From positions 1 through 15,104 of the forward strand of contig CAJXTO010000024.1 of the NCBI GenBank assembly GCA_913061245.1: a stretch of DNA of 15,104 bases, given 5' to 3'. The position numbers and the translations under genes are program-made. Positions 1-7,110 of this stretch are shown here, in pieces (the first letter of the stretch is position 1; every line of letters begins with the position of its first letter). The notes under the pieces are model-generated. The model ran no database searches. It worked only from the letters and a program-made list of their open reading frames with translations, and was not told the origin of the DNA. The DNA is from an uncultured Oceanospirillales bacterium. Lineage in GTDB: Bacteria; Pseudomonadota; Gammaproteobacteria; Pseudomonadales; Litorivicinaceae.

Positions 1-77
1 AACTGACTCACGGTGATACTGGTTTTGCGTTGATGTTGATCGCGATGGCGATGACAATCCTCGCGTTGGCATTCTAA
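1..77 (+). CDS. C-terminal end of an integral membrane protein (partial)
   Basis: An open frame enters from the left edge (first full codon at base 3) and stops at TAA 75-77. Only 24 residues are visible. They run from a short polar stretch (LTHGDTGF) into an almost wholly hydrophobic segment ending ILALAF, which looks like the last transmembrane helix of a membrane protein. The next gene starts 3 bases after this stop, so the two are probably cotranscribed and translationally coupled. The family cannot be named from this fragment; a transporter is plausible because the downstream operon gene is a metabolic kinase. Confidence 0.6.
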   Translation, partial: LTHGDTGFALMLIAMAMTILALAF

Positions 78-80
78 AGA

Positions 81-431
81 ATGCGATCATCGACTTATGC
101 GATCGCGTGCCTTGCGCTCGTGTTCGCATGCCTAAGCCTTCATCATTTTTATCCCTCGAAGGCTGCCTATACCTTGGTTGCATTTGCTTCCGGAATAGTT
201 GCTGGACTTTATGTGTTCAAAACGCTGTGGGTTGGCATCTCCAAGGATTGGGTTGCTGGAGCGGTGATTATCCTAACCGCACTCTTTACGGTTGTTTTGC
301 CGGCTGCTCAATTGCTTTTGCAATCCCCATCGCTTTACATCGGCGCAATGGTCTTCGGTGGGCTGGCAATCGGCGTCTTTCGCGAGAAGATTCCAGCCAC
401 AGTTGAGTCCGCTTTGGACGAGACCCTTTGA
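81..431 (+). CDS. small four-helix membrane protein, unknown function
   Basis: This 116-residue protein is dominated by hydrophobic stretches at about residues 5-22, 28-47, 57-80 and 86-100, which I read as three or four transmembrane helices; only the last 15 or so residues are polar. ATG at 81 lies 3 bases after the preceding stop with no good Shine-Dalgarno, so translation probably depends on coupling. Its stop shares bases with the TTG start of the glycerate kinase gene (TTGA at 428-431), making a three-gene packed unit. I do not recognise the family. From its neighbours it could be a transport accessory subunit for a hydroxy-acid, but nothing in the sequence proves that. Confidence 0.7.
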   Translation: MRSSTYAIACLALVFACLSLHHFYPSKAAYTLVAFASGIVAGLYVFKTLWVGISKDWVAGAVIILTALFTVVLPAAQLLLQSPSLYIGAMVFGGLAIGVFREKIPATVESALDETL

Positions 432-1678
432 ATCCTCAAGAACTTCTTCGATCAGCATTTGATCGTGCAGTTGAGGCTGCCCAAGCAACGTGTCTGATAC
501 CTCATCTGAATGCCTTACCGCCTACTGATGGTAAGACAGTATTTCTGGTTGTTGGCAAAGCAGCATCACAGCATGCGCGGATTGCCCAAGAATGCCTCGG
601 GGATATCGAAGGGTTATGCATTCTTCCAAAAGGTCATCAAGTCTCTACCACGTTGCGTGTAATTGAGGCTTCGCACCCTGTTCCTGATGCCGGGAGTCTA
701 TTGGCCGCTCAAGAAGCAATGGCGCTGGCTCAGTCGTTGGGGCCAAGTGATCGAATGATCTGTTTAATTTCGGGTGGTGGATCTGCACTCATGTCTGCTC
801 CGCTTCCAGCGATGGATCCCGAACTGAAGATGCGGACGCATCGCGCGTTGCTCGCATCAGGCGCAACAATTTCTGAATTAAATACAGTACGCAAACAACT
901 CTCACTGGTAAAAGGTGGGCGTTTGGTTGAAGCCTGCCAAGGCAGAATTCTGAACTTCTTGGTCTCAGATGTTCCTGGAGATCGGGTCGAATTTATTGCG
1001 TCTGGTCCAACAGTTCCAGCGTATACCAATCAAGCTGACGCAATCGATGTATTAACACGACATAACATTGATGTTCTGGATGAATTGCTTCCCTGGTTAT
1101 CTGATTCCAATAACGCTACTCCCTCTCCTGATGCGGCGTGTTTTGAACGTGTGTCAACGACCATCGTTGCTGCCCCTTCGCAGTCCTTGAAGGCGGCTCA
1201 AGAGTTTCTGGAAGCGCAAGGAGTGGAGTGCTGGATTTTAGGTGACTCTATTGAGGGAGACTCTGAAACTGTCGCTCGTGTGATGGCTGAGACAGCGCTA
1301 TGGCAGCGTCGTCATCGCACACTCACAAAACCTGTGTGTTTGCTCTCTGGTGGTGAGACAACAGTCAAAGTAACCGGTACTGGAATCGGTGGGCCTAACG
1401 CTCATTTTGCACTGGCGTTGCTTGATGCTCTCGATGGTGCTCGAGGAATCTCGGCAATCGTCTGTGATACGGATGGCGTCGATGGTGCTGCAGAGATTGC
1501 AGGGGCGTTGATCGATGATCAGACGCTCACCAAGGTCAAAGAAGCGAATCTCGATCATCGTGATGCATTTAAGCGCCAAGACGCGCATACGTTTTTTAAA
1601 TCAATCGGTCAGTCAGTCATTCCTGGGCCAACAGGGACTAATGTGAATGACTTCAGAGCGATTCTGGTCGAGCCTTAA
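428..1678 (+). CDS. glycerate 2-kinase (DUF4147/MOFRL family)
   Basis: This 416-residue cytoplasmic enzyme should phosphorylate D-glycerate with ATP to 2-phosphoglycerate, feeding glyoxylate- or tartronate-semialdehyde-derived carbon into glycolysis. Older annotation calls the family hydroxypyruvate reductase TtuD. The N-terminal half shows VVGKAA with Lys44, the glycine-rich SGGGSALM at about 115-122, NTVRKQLS at 152-159 and SDVPGD near 180. The C-terminal MOFRL half shows LSGGETTV, CDTDGVDGAAE and PGPTGTNVND near the end. Length and motif order fit the full family. The start is TTG at 428, overlapping the previous stop; the next in-frame ATG would remove conserved sequence. The TAA stop overlaps the stop of the convergent AEC gene. 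The class (2-kinase, not 3-kinase) rests on family membership. Confidence 0.9.
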   Translation: MNPQELLRSAFDRAVEAAQATCLIPHLNALPPTDGKTVFLVVGKAASQHARIAQECLGDIEGLCILPKGHQVSTTLRVIEASHPVPDAGSLLAAQEAMALAQSLGPSDRMICLISGGGSALMSAPLPAMDPELKMRTHRALLASGATISELNTVRKQLSLVKGGRLVEACQGRILNFLVSDVPGDRVEFIASGPTVPAYTNQADAIDVLTRHNIDVLDELLPWLSDSNNATPSPDAACFERVSTTIVAAPSQSLKAAQEFLEAQGVECWILGDSIEGDSETVARVMAETALWQRRHRTLTKPVCLLSGGETTVKVTGTGIGGPNAHFALALLDALDGARGISAIVCDTDGVDGAAEIAGALIDDQTLTKVKEANLDHRDAFKRQDAHTFFKSIGQSVIPGPTGTNVNDFRAILVEP

Positions 1679-2610
1679 ACGCTTTTTAAAAGCGCAATGA
1701 CGATTGAGATCGTGATCACGGATGAGACAGTCGAGACGAATATGCTTGTTGTCGCTGTCGGCGGTGATACCTGGTAGCGATTGGCAAATAGGTACATATT
1801 CATTCCAGTTGGCATGGCCGCGAGCATCGTCGCAACGGACAGCCATAGCATCTCAAGACCAAGCCATGAGCCAAGAAGAAACACGGCCAGTGGGTGTACT
1901 GTATTTTTCAGAATAGTAACCAGAAGAGCAGGGCCCACAGAGCCTGAAATCGAATAACTCGCCAGAGAACTCCCGAGCACAAAAAGTGCAGCTGGTGTCA
2001 CACTGGTTGCGACGAGATGAAACATGTCGGCTGCAATTGGATGGATGCCTAGATCGGTGAGTTTCCAAAGAAATCCTAGGCCTAGTCCCACGATCAGTGG
2101 ATTCCCAATGAGTCCTGAAAGCACTTGTTTTGGCAAGTTGGCCAACCCCGCATCGCGACCCCGTGCGATCTCAATTGCGATAGTGACCGCCGTGAATATA
2201 GTGATTCCGTGGACCGAAATGAGTAGGAAGAGCGGGAACAATGCATCGTCCCCAAGTGCGCGAGGAATCAGCGGAATACCAAGTAGAACTGTATTTGAAA
2301 AGCAGGACCCGAGTCCGATAACCATCGATTCGATGATCGGCCGTTTCAAGAGTAGCCAGCTGAACAGCAGACCGAGTGTAAATACAGCGACGAGGGGAAT
2401 GTAATAACTCGCAAAGAGATCAGTCGCCGATGCTTTTGGTGGTTCAAGTTCAACCACCGCAGAGAAAAGAAGCATCGGCACGGCGAAATCGAAGACGTAT
2501 TTAGATAATCCATCACGGTGTGAACTTAAGAAAAATCCAAAGCGTGTTGCGAAGTATCCAATCAGCCCCAGCGCAAGGACTGGGGCGAGTACGTAAAAGA
2601 CTTCGTTCAT
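1675..2610 (-). CDS. AEC-family transporter (auxin efflux carrier type)
   Basis: This 311-residue inner-membrane protein has about ten hydrophobic segments and the AEC (PIN/bile-acid-fold) pattern: MNEVFYVLAPVLALGLIGY at the N-terminus, VFDFAVPMLLFSAV in the second helix, a central LSGLIGNPLIVGLGLG motif, and a late MPTGMNMYLFA motif in the region where characterised members have a helix break. The open frame extends 30 codons further upstream, but only inside the preceding gene. ATG at 2608-2610 has AGGAG four bases before it (2615-2619) and makes an ATGA overlap with the ThiY-like stop, so I chose it. Being second in a TPP-riboswitch operon, it probably moves thiamin, a pyrimidine precursor or a related solute. 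AEC proteins otherwise carry organic acids or hormones, so the substrate is an inference. Confidence 0.85.
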   Translation of the reverse strand: MNEVFYVLAPVLALGLIGYFATRFGFFLSSHRDGLSKYVFDFAVPMLLFSAVVELEPPKASATDLFASYYIPLVAVFTLGLLFSWLLLKRPIIESMVIGLGSCFSNTVLLGIPLIPRALGDDALFPLFLLISVHGITIFTAVTIAIEIARGRDAGLANLPKQVLSGLIGNPLIVGLGLGFLWKLTDLGIHPIAADMFHLVATSVTPAALFVLGSSLASYSISGSVGPALLVTILKNTVHPLAVFLLGSWLGLEMLWLSVATMLAAMPTGMNMYLFANRYQVSPPTATTSIFVSTVSSVITISIVIALLKSV

Positions 2611-3566
2611 TGAGCTCCTTTCACAAAGAGATAGGTCTCTGTTGCAGGCGGGTTCTGAATCAGTCCGCGGTCGGTCATAAATTGTGCAAATCGCGCCCAC
2701 TGACTCGTATCTGTTTGCCGAGTCGAGCGAGCAAACTTTGGCAGCGTGTCCCGCCAGGCCCGTCGATTCAGCTCGTTATCAAGATCATCGGGACGGTAGC
2801 TGACGAATGATCGATACATCGCATCAGGTCGGTCGAGGATCAACTGTGTGGCCTGATCCATCACATCAAGAAAACGCTCAATTTTCGCTGTACCAGCATA
2901 GTCTGGATGTGCCACGAAAATCAGTTCTTCGTATGTTGGAACGCCGTGTTCTTCAGGATAGAACGCGCGTCCTGGGCGACCATCAATGTCCATCTGGTTC
3001 AATTCAAAATTTCTAAATGCGCCGATGACCGCGTCAACTTGTCCTGCGTACAGTGATGGTGATAATGCGAAGTTCACATTCACAAGTTTGACGTCGCTTA
3101 ATTTGAGTCCATGAGTCTCGAGCATCGCACCGAGGACCGCGTCTTCAAATCCACCAACAGAAAATCCGACTGTCTTCCCTTTTAAATCTTTGATCGATCG
3201 GATATCGGAATCGGCAAGCACAACGAGTGAGTTCAGCGGGCTATTGACGATCGTACCGATCCGCATCAATGGCAGTGAATTATTCAAGTCGACCATCAGT
3301 GATGGTTGGTAGCTGATTGCCAAATCTGCTTGCTTTGCTGCAGCAAGCTTCGGTGGGAGTGATGGGTCGGCCGGTTCAACAAGGGTGACTTTGAGTCCTG
3401 CCTTTTCAAACAGTCCCTCTTGTTCTGCAACGATCAATGGTGCGTGATCTGGATTGATAAACCAATCAAGCAGAACAGTGATTTCTCCTGTAGATGCTTT
3501 AGAACCAGAGCTTATGAGGATGCCTAAGCTGAGACTCGCGATTTTCAATAAATGTTTGATGTGCAT
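2607..3566 (-). CDS. thiY: ThiY-like periplasmic thiamin-precursor binding protein (NMT1/THI5 family)
   Basis: This 319-residue protein has a signal peptide (Lys-rich start, hydrophobic residues about 8-20, small residues before ASTGE) and an NMT1/THI5-like solute-binding fold. Family hallmarks are LDWFINPDHAP at 33-43, EPADPS at 64-69, SYQPSL near 85-90, NSPLNSLVVL near 108-117, VGGFEDAVLGAML near 137-149, and GQVDAVIGAFRNFELNQ near 175-191. Characterised ThiY proteins bind formylaminopyrimidine, a thiamin breakdown product, for an ABC transporter. The TPP riboswitch directly upstream supports a thiamin-related role. ATG at 3566 has AGGAG eight bases upstream. No permease (ThiX) or ATPase (ThiZ) follows; an AEC transporter does, overlapping by ATGA. 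The ligand is inferred from family and riboswitch. Confidence 0.88.
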   Translation of the reverse strand: MHIKHLLKIASLSLGILISSGSKASTGEITVLLDWFINPDHAPLIVAEQEGLFEKAGLKVTLVEPADPSLPPKLAAAKQADLAISYQPSLMVDLNNSLPLMRIGTIVNSPLNSLVVLADSDIRSIKDLKGKTVGFSVGGFEDAVLGAMLETHGLKLSDVKLVNVNFALSPSLYAGQVDAVIGAFRNFELNQMDIDGRPGRAFYPEEHGVPTYEELIFVAHPDYAGTAKIERFLDVMDQATQLILDRPDAMYRSFVSYRPDDLDNELNRRAWRDTLPKFARSTRQTDTSQWARFAQFMTDRGLIQNPPATETYLFVKGAQ

Positions 3567-3568
3567 TG

Positions 3569-3625
3569 TGTTGACTCCTGATCATTGGACTGCGCGCAGA
3601 AGGTCAACAAAAGGAGAGTTTGTTG
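3569..3625 (-). promoter_or_regulatory. riboswitch expression platform with alternative hairpins
   Basis: On the minus strand, CAACAAA (3619-3625) can pair over 7 bp with TTTGTTG (3605-3611) around a 7-base loop. The overlapping TGTTGAC (3603-3609) can instead pair over 7 bp with GTCAACA (3569-3575). That second arm abuts and shares a base with the AGGAG ribosome-binding site (3575-3579) of the ThiY-like gene. The two helices are mutually exclusive, the usual logic of a translational switch. There is no long U-tract after either hairpin, so control of translation initiation is more likely than attenuation. The pairings are read directly from sequence; the switching is inferred. Confidence 0.5.
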
Positions 3626-3631
3626 GTCTTG

Positions 3632-3700
3632 GCTCCCTACGCCGGTACTAACCGGATCAGGTTCAAAGGGTACTTCTCAGCTTGTGCGCCCCTGCCGCAT
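3632..3700 (-). promoter_or_regulatory. TPP riboswitch (THI element)
   Basis: Reading the minus strand, the leader contains GGGGCGC, then CTGAGA, TACCC, TTGAACCTGATC and CCGGTTAGTACCGG, ending GCGTAGGGA. This is the conserved order of the TPP aptamer core: the CUGAGA pyrimidine-sensing loop, the ACCUGAUC and GCGUAGGGA pyrophosphate-sensing side, and a CCGG/CCGG P5 stem. Helix P3 is very short and only about 3 bp of P1 (GGC/GCC) is obvious. TPP binding should lower expression of the downstream ThiY-like and AEC genes. Boundaries are approximate by a few bases. Confidence 0.93.
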
Positions 3701-3706
3701 ACCGCA

Positions 3707-3736
3707 ATTATACATGCGACAGGGTATTCGTGTTAC
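3707..3736 (-). promoter_or_regulatory. sigma-70 promoter of the TPP-riboswitch operon
   Basis: The minus strand has a perfect TATAAT (3707-3712). Eighteen bases upstream is GTAACA (3731-3736), which matches four of six -35 consensus bases. Transcription would start near 3700, at the very 5' edge of the aptamer, so the leader carries almost no extra sequence. The -35 box overlaps the stop codon of the thioredoxin-domain gene. No experimental support is available from sequence alone. Confidence 0.65.
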
Positions 3737-4782
3737 TCGTAAAGTTCGGGGCAGATGTCGCGAGTACTTTTGGTTTTTCCTTGCTCACCCTTTGCTCTGA
3801 TGATGTCCCCGCGCTCTTCGATGTAGCGTTGGAAGTTCGGTTCACGCTGGTAAATGCCTTCAGCGATATATTCAAGAACTGCCTCTGTGTGGAAGCTCCT
3901 GAGCTGCGATTCGACACGAATAATTTCAGATCCGTCTGAATCAAAAAGCACGAGGCTCGGTGCGTACATGATTTTCATATCACGAGCGTAATCACGCGCT
4001 GCCTTTGTTTCTCCAGATGGTGTGGTTACTGGTGTGCTCGACCACATGTCGAGTTGAACGGTGTGGAATGGTTTAAATCGTTCGCGGACTGAATCGAGTG
4101 ACAACACGCAGCGATGGAATGTATCGCAATCGGGGCAACTGGTTTGTTCAAATAACACAGCTTTCGGTTGTCCCTTGATGTCGAGATTGGTTTTATTTTG
4201 AATGAAGGGCTGTGTGTTGAGTTCGGCATTGACGGACTTTGGTTGGTTTGCAGCCAAATACTCGAAAATGGTCTGTGATTCATATGTTTTATTTTGAACG
4301 TAATCTAACGCGACCTGCATTTCTGCTGGCGAAACGTATCCGTTAAGCCGCAGTGCGGGTTTGCCTTCCGCATTAAAAAAGATAATTGTCGGAGTGAATT
4401 GCACATCGAGTGAGCGGGCAATTTCTTTCTCTGTCGTTGCTTCTCCATCGAGACCGTAGACCTCGCGATCGCCCCATATATTTAAGGCAACGACATCAAA
4501 ATGTTCGTCAAATACATCACGAATGGATTGTTGAGTCAGGTTCTTTTCGATTGTGTTCTTACAGTAGGCGCAGAATTCTTGCCAGAAGAAGACCACGAGA
4601 TGTTTGTTAGCTTCAGTCGCTTCGAGGTTATCTTCCGATAAATCAAGAAAGCTGACTTTGAACCACTCTGGAAGCTCAAAGGAATCGTAATTTGTCACTT
4701 GTTGGACAGGTTCAGGGCTCTCTGCTGTATGCGCAGAGAAGGGCACCAAGCAGGCCAGTGCCATCATAATTATTCTTAACAT
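3733..4782 (-). CDS. exported tandem thioredoxin-domain protein
   Basis: This 349-residue protein has a signal peptide (hydrophobic residues about 4-15, likely cleavage near SAHTA-ES at about 20) and two thioredoxin-like domains. The first, about 40-165, has the active-site motif CAYC at 71-74 and the cis-proline in FTPT at Pro131; it resembles SoxW-type thioredoxins, including the long NIWGDREV insert. The second, about 195-320, has CPDC at 216-219 and a cis-proline in YAPS at Pro275. Both keep the CxxC pair, so both could be redox-active in the periplasm. A GGAGG site lies six bases before ATG 4782, partly inside a hairpin. It is 67 bases downstream of glcB on the same strand. No sox or cytochrome maturation genes are nearby, so its partner is unknown. 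Confidence 0.82.
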   Translation of the reverse strand: MLRIIMMALACLVPFSAHTAESPEPVQQVTNYDSFELPEWFKVSFLDLSEDNLEATEANKHLVVFFWQEFCAYCKNTIEKNLTQQSIRDVFDEHFDVVALNIWGDREVYGLDGEATTEKEIARSLDVQFTPTIIFFNAEGKPALRLNGYVSPAEMQVALDYVQNKTYESQTIFEYLAANQPKSVNAELNTQPFIQNKTNLDIKGQPKAVLFEQTSCPDCDTFHRCVLSLDSVRERFKPFHTVQLDMWSSTPVTTPSGETKAARDYARDMKIMYAPSLVLFDSDGSEIIRVESQLRSFHTEAVLEYIAEGIYQREPNFQRYIEERGDIIRAKGEQGKTKSTRDICPELYE

Positions 4783-4786
4783 AAAT

Positions 4787-4833
4787 CCCCTCCGGTGAGA
4801 CGCATGATAGGGGTAAATATGCGCCTACCGGAG
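4787..4833 (-). repeat. stem-loop overlapping the ribosome-binding site of the thioredoxin gene
   Basis: A two-tier inverted repeat fills the gap after glcB. The outer arms are CTCCGGT (4790-4796) and ACCGGAG (4827-4833), 7 bp; the inner arms are CGCAT (4801-4805) and ATGCG (4819-4823), 5 bp, separated by a small internal loop. On the minus strand the distal outer arm supplies the GGAG of the GGAGGGG Shine-Dalgarno (4787-4793). It could limit translation of the thioredoxin-domain gene or protect the glcB mRNA end. It has no U-tract, so it is not a typical intrinsic terminator. Confidence 0.5.
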
Positions 4834-4849
4834 AGAGAGTCAAGCCTTG

Positions 4850-7015
4850 TTAGATGCTTTGTTTTAGCTCAAGGCGGCGACGATGCAAAACAGGCTCTGT
4901 ATAGCCATTGGGTTGCTCGACGCCTTTGAGAACAAGATCAAGCGCTGCTTGGAATGCAACAGACTGATCGTAGTTTGGCGCCATTGGGCGGTATTCAGGA
5001 TCACCTGCGTTTTGCCCATCGACAACTTTTGCCATCCGCTCCATTGTTTCGCGGACCTGTGCTTCATTTGTAATGCCGTGTGTCAGCCAGTTGGCGATAT
5101 GCTGCGAGCTGATTCGAAGTGTTGCTCGGTCTTCCATCAACCCAACGTTGTTGATGTCTGGAACTTTCGAGCATCCAACACCCTGATCCACCCAACGAAC
5201 AACATAACCAAGAATACCTTGAGCGTTATTGTCGAGCTCAGCCTGAATTTCTTCAGTAGACCAATTTGGGTTATCAGCAACAGGAATGGTCAAGATGTCG
5301 TCGACGCTATTACGACGGGTACCTTTCAATTCGTCTTGACGAGCAAATACGTCCACCTTGTGATAGTGCATCGCGTGCAGTGTGGCTGCCGTTGGTGATG
5401 GGACCCATGCAGTATTGGCACCTGACATCGGATGTCCGATCTTCTGCTCGATCATGTCCGCCATCAAGTCAGGCATTGCCCACATGCCTTTACCGATTTG
5501 AGCTTTACCCTGAAGGCCGCACTCAAGACCGATATCCACGTTCCAGTTTTCGTAAGCGCCAATCCAGGTCGACTTCTTCATATCGCCCTTGCGAATCATT
5601 GGGCCTGCTTGCATTGATGTATGCATCTCATCACCGGTGCGATCGAGGAATCCGGTATTAATGAATACAACGCGCTCAGAAGCTGCGTTGATACACGCCT
5701 TGAGGTTCACTGTTGTGCGGCGTTCTTCATCCATGATGCCCATTTTGACGGTGTAGCGCGGCAGATCGAGTAGGTCCTCGATCGCACCGAATAAACGATT
5801 TGCGAAACCAACTTCTTCTGGTCCGTGCATTTTTGGTTTAACAATGTACACAGAGCCCGCACGTGAGTTTTTATTCGCAGACCGTTTCAAATCATGGATG
5901 GCGATGAGTACAGTAAAAATGCCGTCTAAAATGCCTTCAGGGACTTCATTGCCATCTTTGTCCAGAATCGCTTCGTTAGTCATCAGATGGCCGACGTTGC
6001 GAACGAACATCAATGCGCGGCCGGGCAGGGTGACTGTTCCACCGTTTGCTCCACTGTACTGACGATCTGCATTGAGCGTTCGGGTGAATGACTTGCCGCC
6101 CTTCGATACGGTCTCAGACAGGTCGCCTTTCATAAGGCCCAGCCAATTTTTATAAACAACCACTTTGTCTTCAGCATCAACAGCTGCAACAGAGTCTTCA
6201 CAGTCCATGATGGTTGTCAGTGCTGATTCCATGAGGATGTCTTTAACGCCAGCGGCATCGCTTTGGCCTACGGGCGTAGATGCATCGATTTGGATTTCAA
6301 AGTGCAAGCCATTGTGCACAAGAACGATGGCTGTTGGTGCTGATGCGTCGCCAGTGTAGCCAACGAGCTGGTCGTTGTTTTTAAGACCTGTCGTTCCAGA
6401 GGTGGTGGTCGCAACCAACTGACCAGCGTCAATTGCATACCCAGTGACATCAGAGTGGCTACCAGAAGCCAAAGGCGCTGACTCATCAAGGAATTGCTTT
6501 GCGAAGGCAATGACTTTGTTACCGCGTACCGGGTTGTATGATGAGCCTGCTTCAGCGCCGCCCTCAGATGAAATTGCGTCCGTACCATAGAGCGCATTAT
6601 AGAGGCTGCCCCAGCGCGCATTGGCTGCATTCAACGCATAGCGCGCATTCATTACGGGTACGACGAGCTGAGGTCCTGCTGTTGTCGCAACTTCTGGGTC
6701 AACATTATTTGTAGAGACGGAGACATTTTGTGGTTCAGGAAGTAAGTAGCCAATTTCTTCCAAAAATGCTTTGTATTCAGCGGCATCATGCGCTTGCCCA
6801 CGACGCGCTTTATGGAAAGCGTCGATTTTTTCCTGGATGACGTCACGCTTTGCGACCAGCTCTCGGTTAACTGGAGCAAGCTCGTGAATCAACGAATCAA
6901 CGCCTGCCCAAAACTGCGATGCGTCAATGCCGGTTCCTGGAATCGCTTCGTCATTGATAAAGCGATAAAGCTCTGTTGCAACCTGAAGGCCGCCGCACGC
7001 TGTACGATCTGTCAT
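4850..7015 (-). CDS. glcB: malate synthase G
   Basis: This 721-residue cytoplasmic enzyme condenses glyoxylate with acetyl-CoA and water to form malate and CoA. It matches the single-chain G isoform of about 720-725 residues in full length. Visible hallmarks include the N-terminal GGLQVA and FINDEAIPGTG, the insert domain, MDCEDSVAAVD near 270, PGRALMFVRNVGHLMTN near 331-347, KPKMHGPEEV near 393-402, GIMDEERRT with the Mg-binding Glu at about 430, NTGFLDRTGDE with Asp at about 458, SKVPDINNVGL near 616-626, and MEDRATLRISSQH with the likely catalytic Asp near 629. ATG 7013-7015 is chosen over an in-frame TTG at 7030, because GGAGAG (7021-7026) lies five bases before this ATG. No glcDEF or glcC gene is adjacent. 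Confidence 0.97.
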   Translation of the reverse strand: MTDRTACGGLQVATELYRFINDEAIPGTGIDASQFWAGVDSLIHELAPVNRELVAKRDVIQEKIDAFHKARRGQAHDAAEYKAFLEEIGYLLPEPQNVSVSTNNVDPEVATTAGPQLVVPVMNARYALNAANARWGSLYNALYGTDAISSEGGAEAGSSYNPVRGNKVIAFAKQFLDESAPLASGSHSDVTGYAIDAGQLVATTTSGTTGLKNNDQLVGYTGDASAPTAIVLVHNGLHFEIQIDASTPVGQSDAAGVKDILMESALTTIMDCEDSVAAVDAEDKVVVYKNWLGLMKGDLSETVSKGGKSFTRTLNADRQYSGANGGTVTLPGRALMFVRNVGHLMTNEAILDKDGNEVPEGILDGIFTVLIAIHDLKRSANKNSRAGSVYIVKPKMHGPEEVGFANRLFGAIEDLLDLPRYTVKMGIMDEERRTTVNLKACINAASERVVFINTGFLDRTGDEMHTSMQAGPMIRKGDMKKSTWIGAYENWNVDIGLECGLQGKAQIGKGMWAMPDLMADMIEQKIGHPMSGANTAWVPSPTAATLHAMHYHKVDVFARQDELKGTRRNSVDDILTIPVADNPNWSTEEIQAELDNNAQGILGYVVRWVDQGVGCSKVPDINNVGLMEDRATLRISSQHIANWLTHGITNEAQVRETMERMAKVVDGQNAGDPEYRPMAPNYDQSVAFQAALDLVLKGVEQPNGYTEPVLHRRRLELKQSI

Positions 7016-7044
7016 AGTGTCTCTCCGCAAATTATCTGTGGGGA

Positions 7045-7073
7045 ATTATCAGATCGCGAAAGGTAGCACACAA
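7045..7073 (-). promoter_or_regulatory. candidate sigma-70 promoter for glcB
   Basis: On the minus strand GATAAT (7045-7050, five of six -10 bases) lies 17 bases after TTGTGT (7068-7073, three of six -35 bases but with the TTG core). The start would fall near 7038, giving a leader of about 20-25 bases before the glcB ATG. The spacing is ideal but the -35 match is weak. A second GATAAT occurs at 7031-7036 without a matching -35. Confidence 0.4.
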
Positions 7074-7081
7074 TTGCCTGC

Positions 7082-7100
7082 GCTTCCAAAAAATGGAAGC
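7082..7100. repeat. 19-bp inverted repeat between the PhnA-like gene and glcB
   Basis: GCTTCC (7082-7087) and GGAAGC (7095-7100) form perfect 6-bp arms around a 7-base A-rich (plus strand) spacer. It lies 10 bases after the stop of the PhnA-like gene and just upstream of the candidate glcB -35 box. On the minus strand it has no U-tract after it, so it is at best a weak terminator; an operator site is an equal possibility. Confidence 0.4.
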
Positions 7101-7110
7101 AATTTTCATT

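Noticed and set aside
1680..1694. Palindrome CGCTTTT-T-AAAAGCG at the convergent end of the glycerate kinase and AEC genes
   Set aside because: It lies inside the AEC coding end, has almost no loop and weak A/T pairing, so I do not call it a terminator.
4883..5398. 171-codon open frame on the plus strand opposite glcB
   Set aside because: It lies wholly antisense to a full-length, highly conserved malate synthase G, and its translation shows no recognisable domain.
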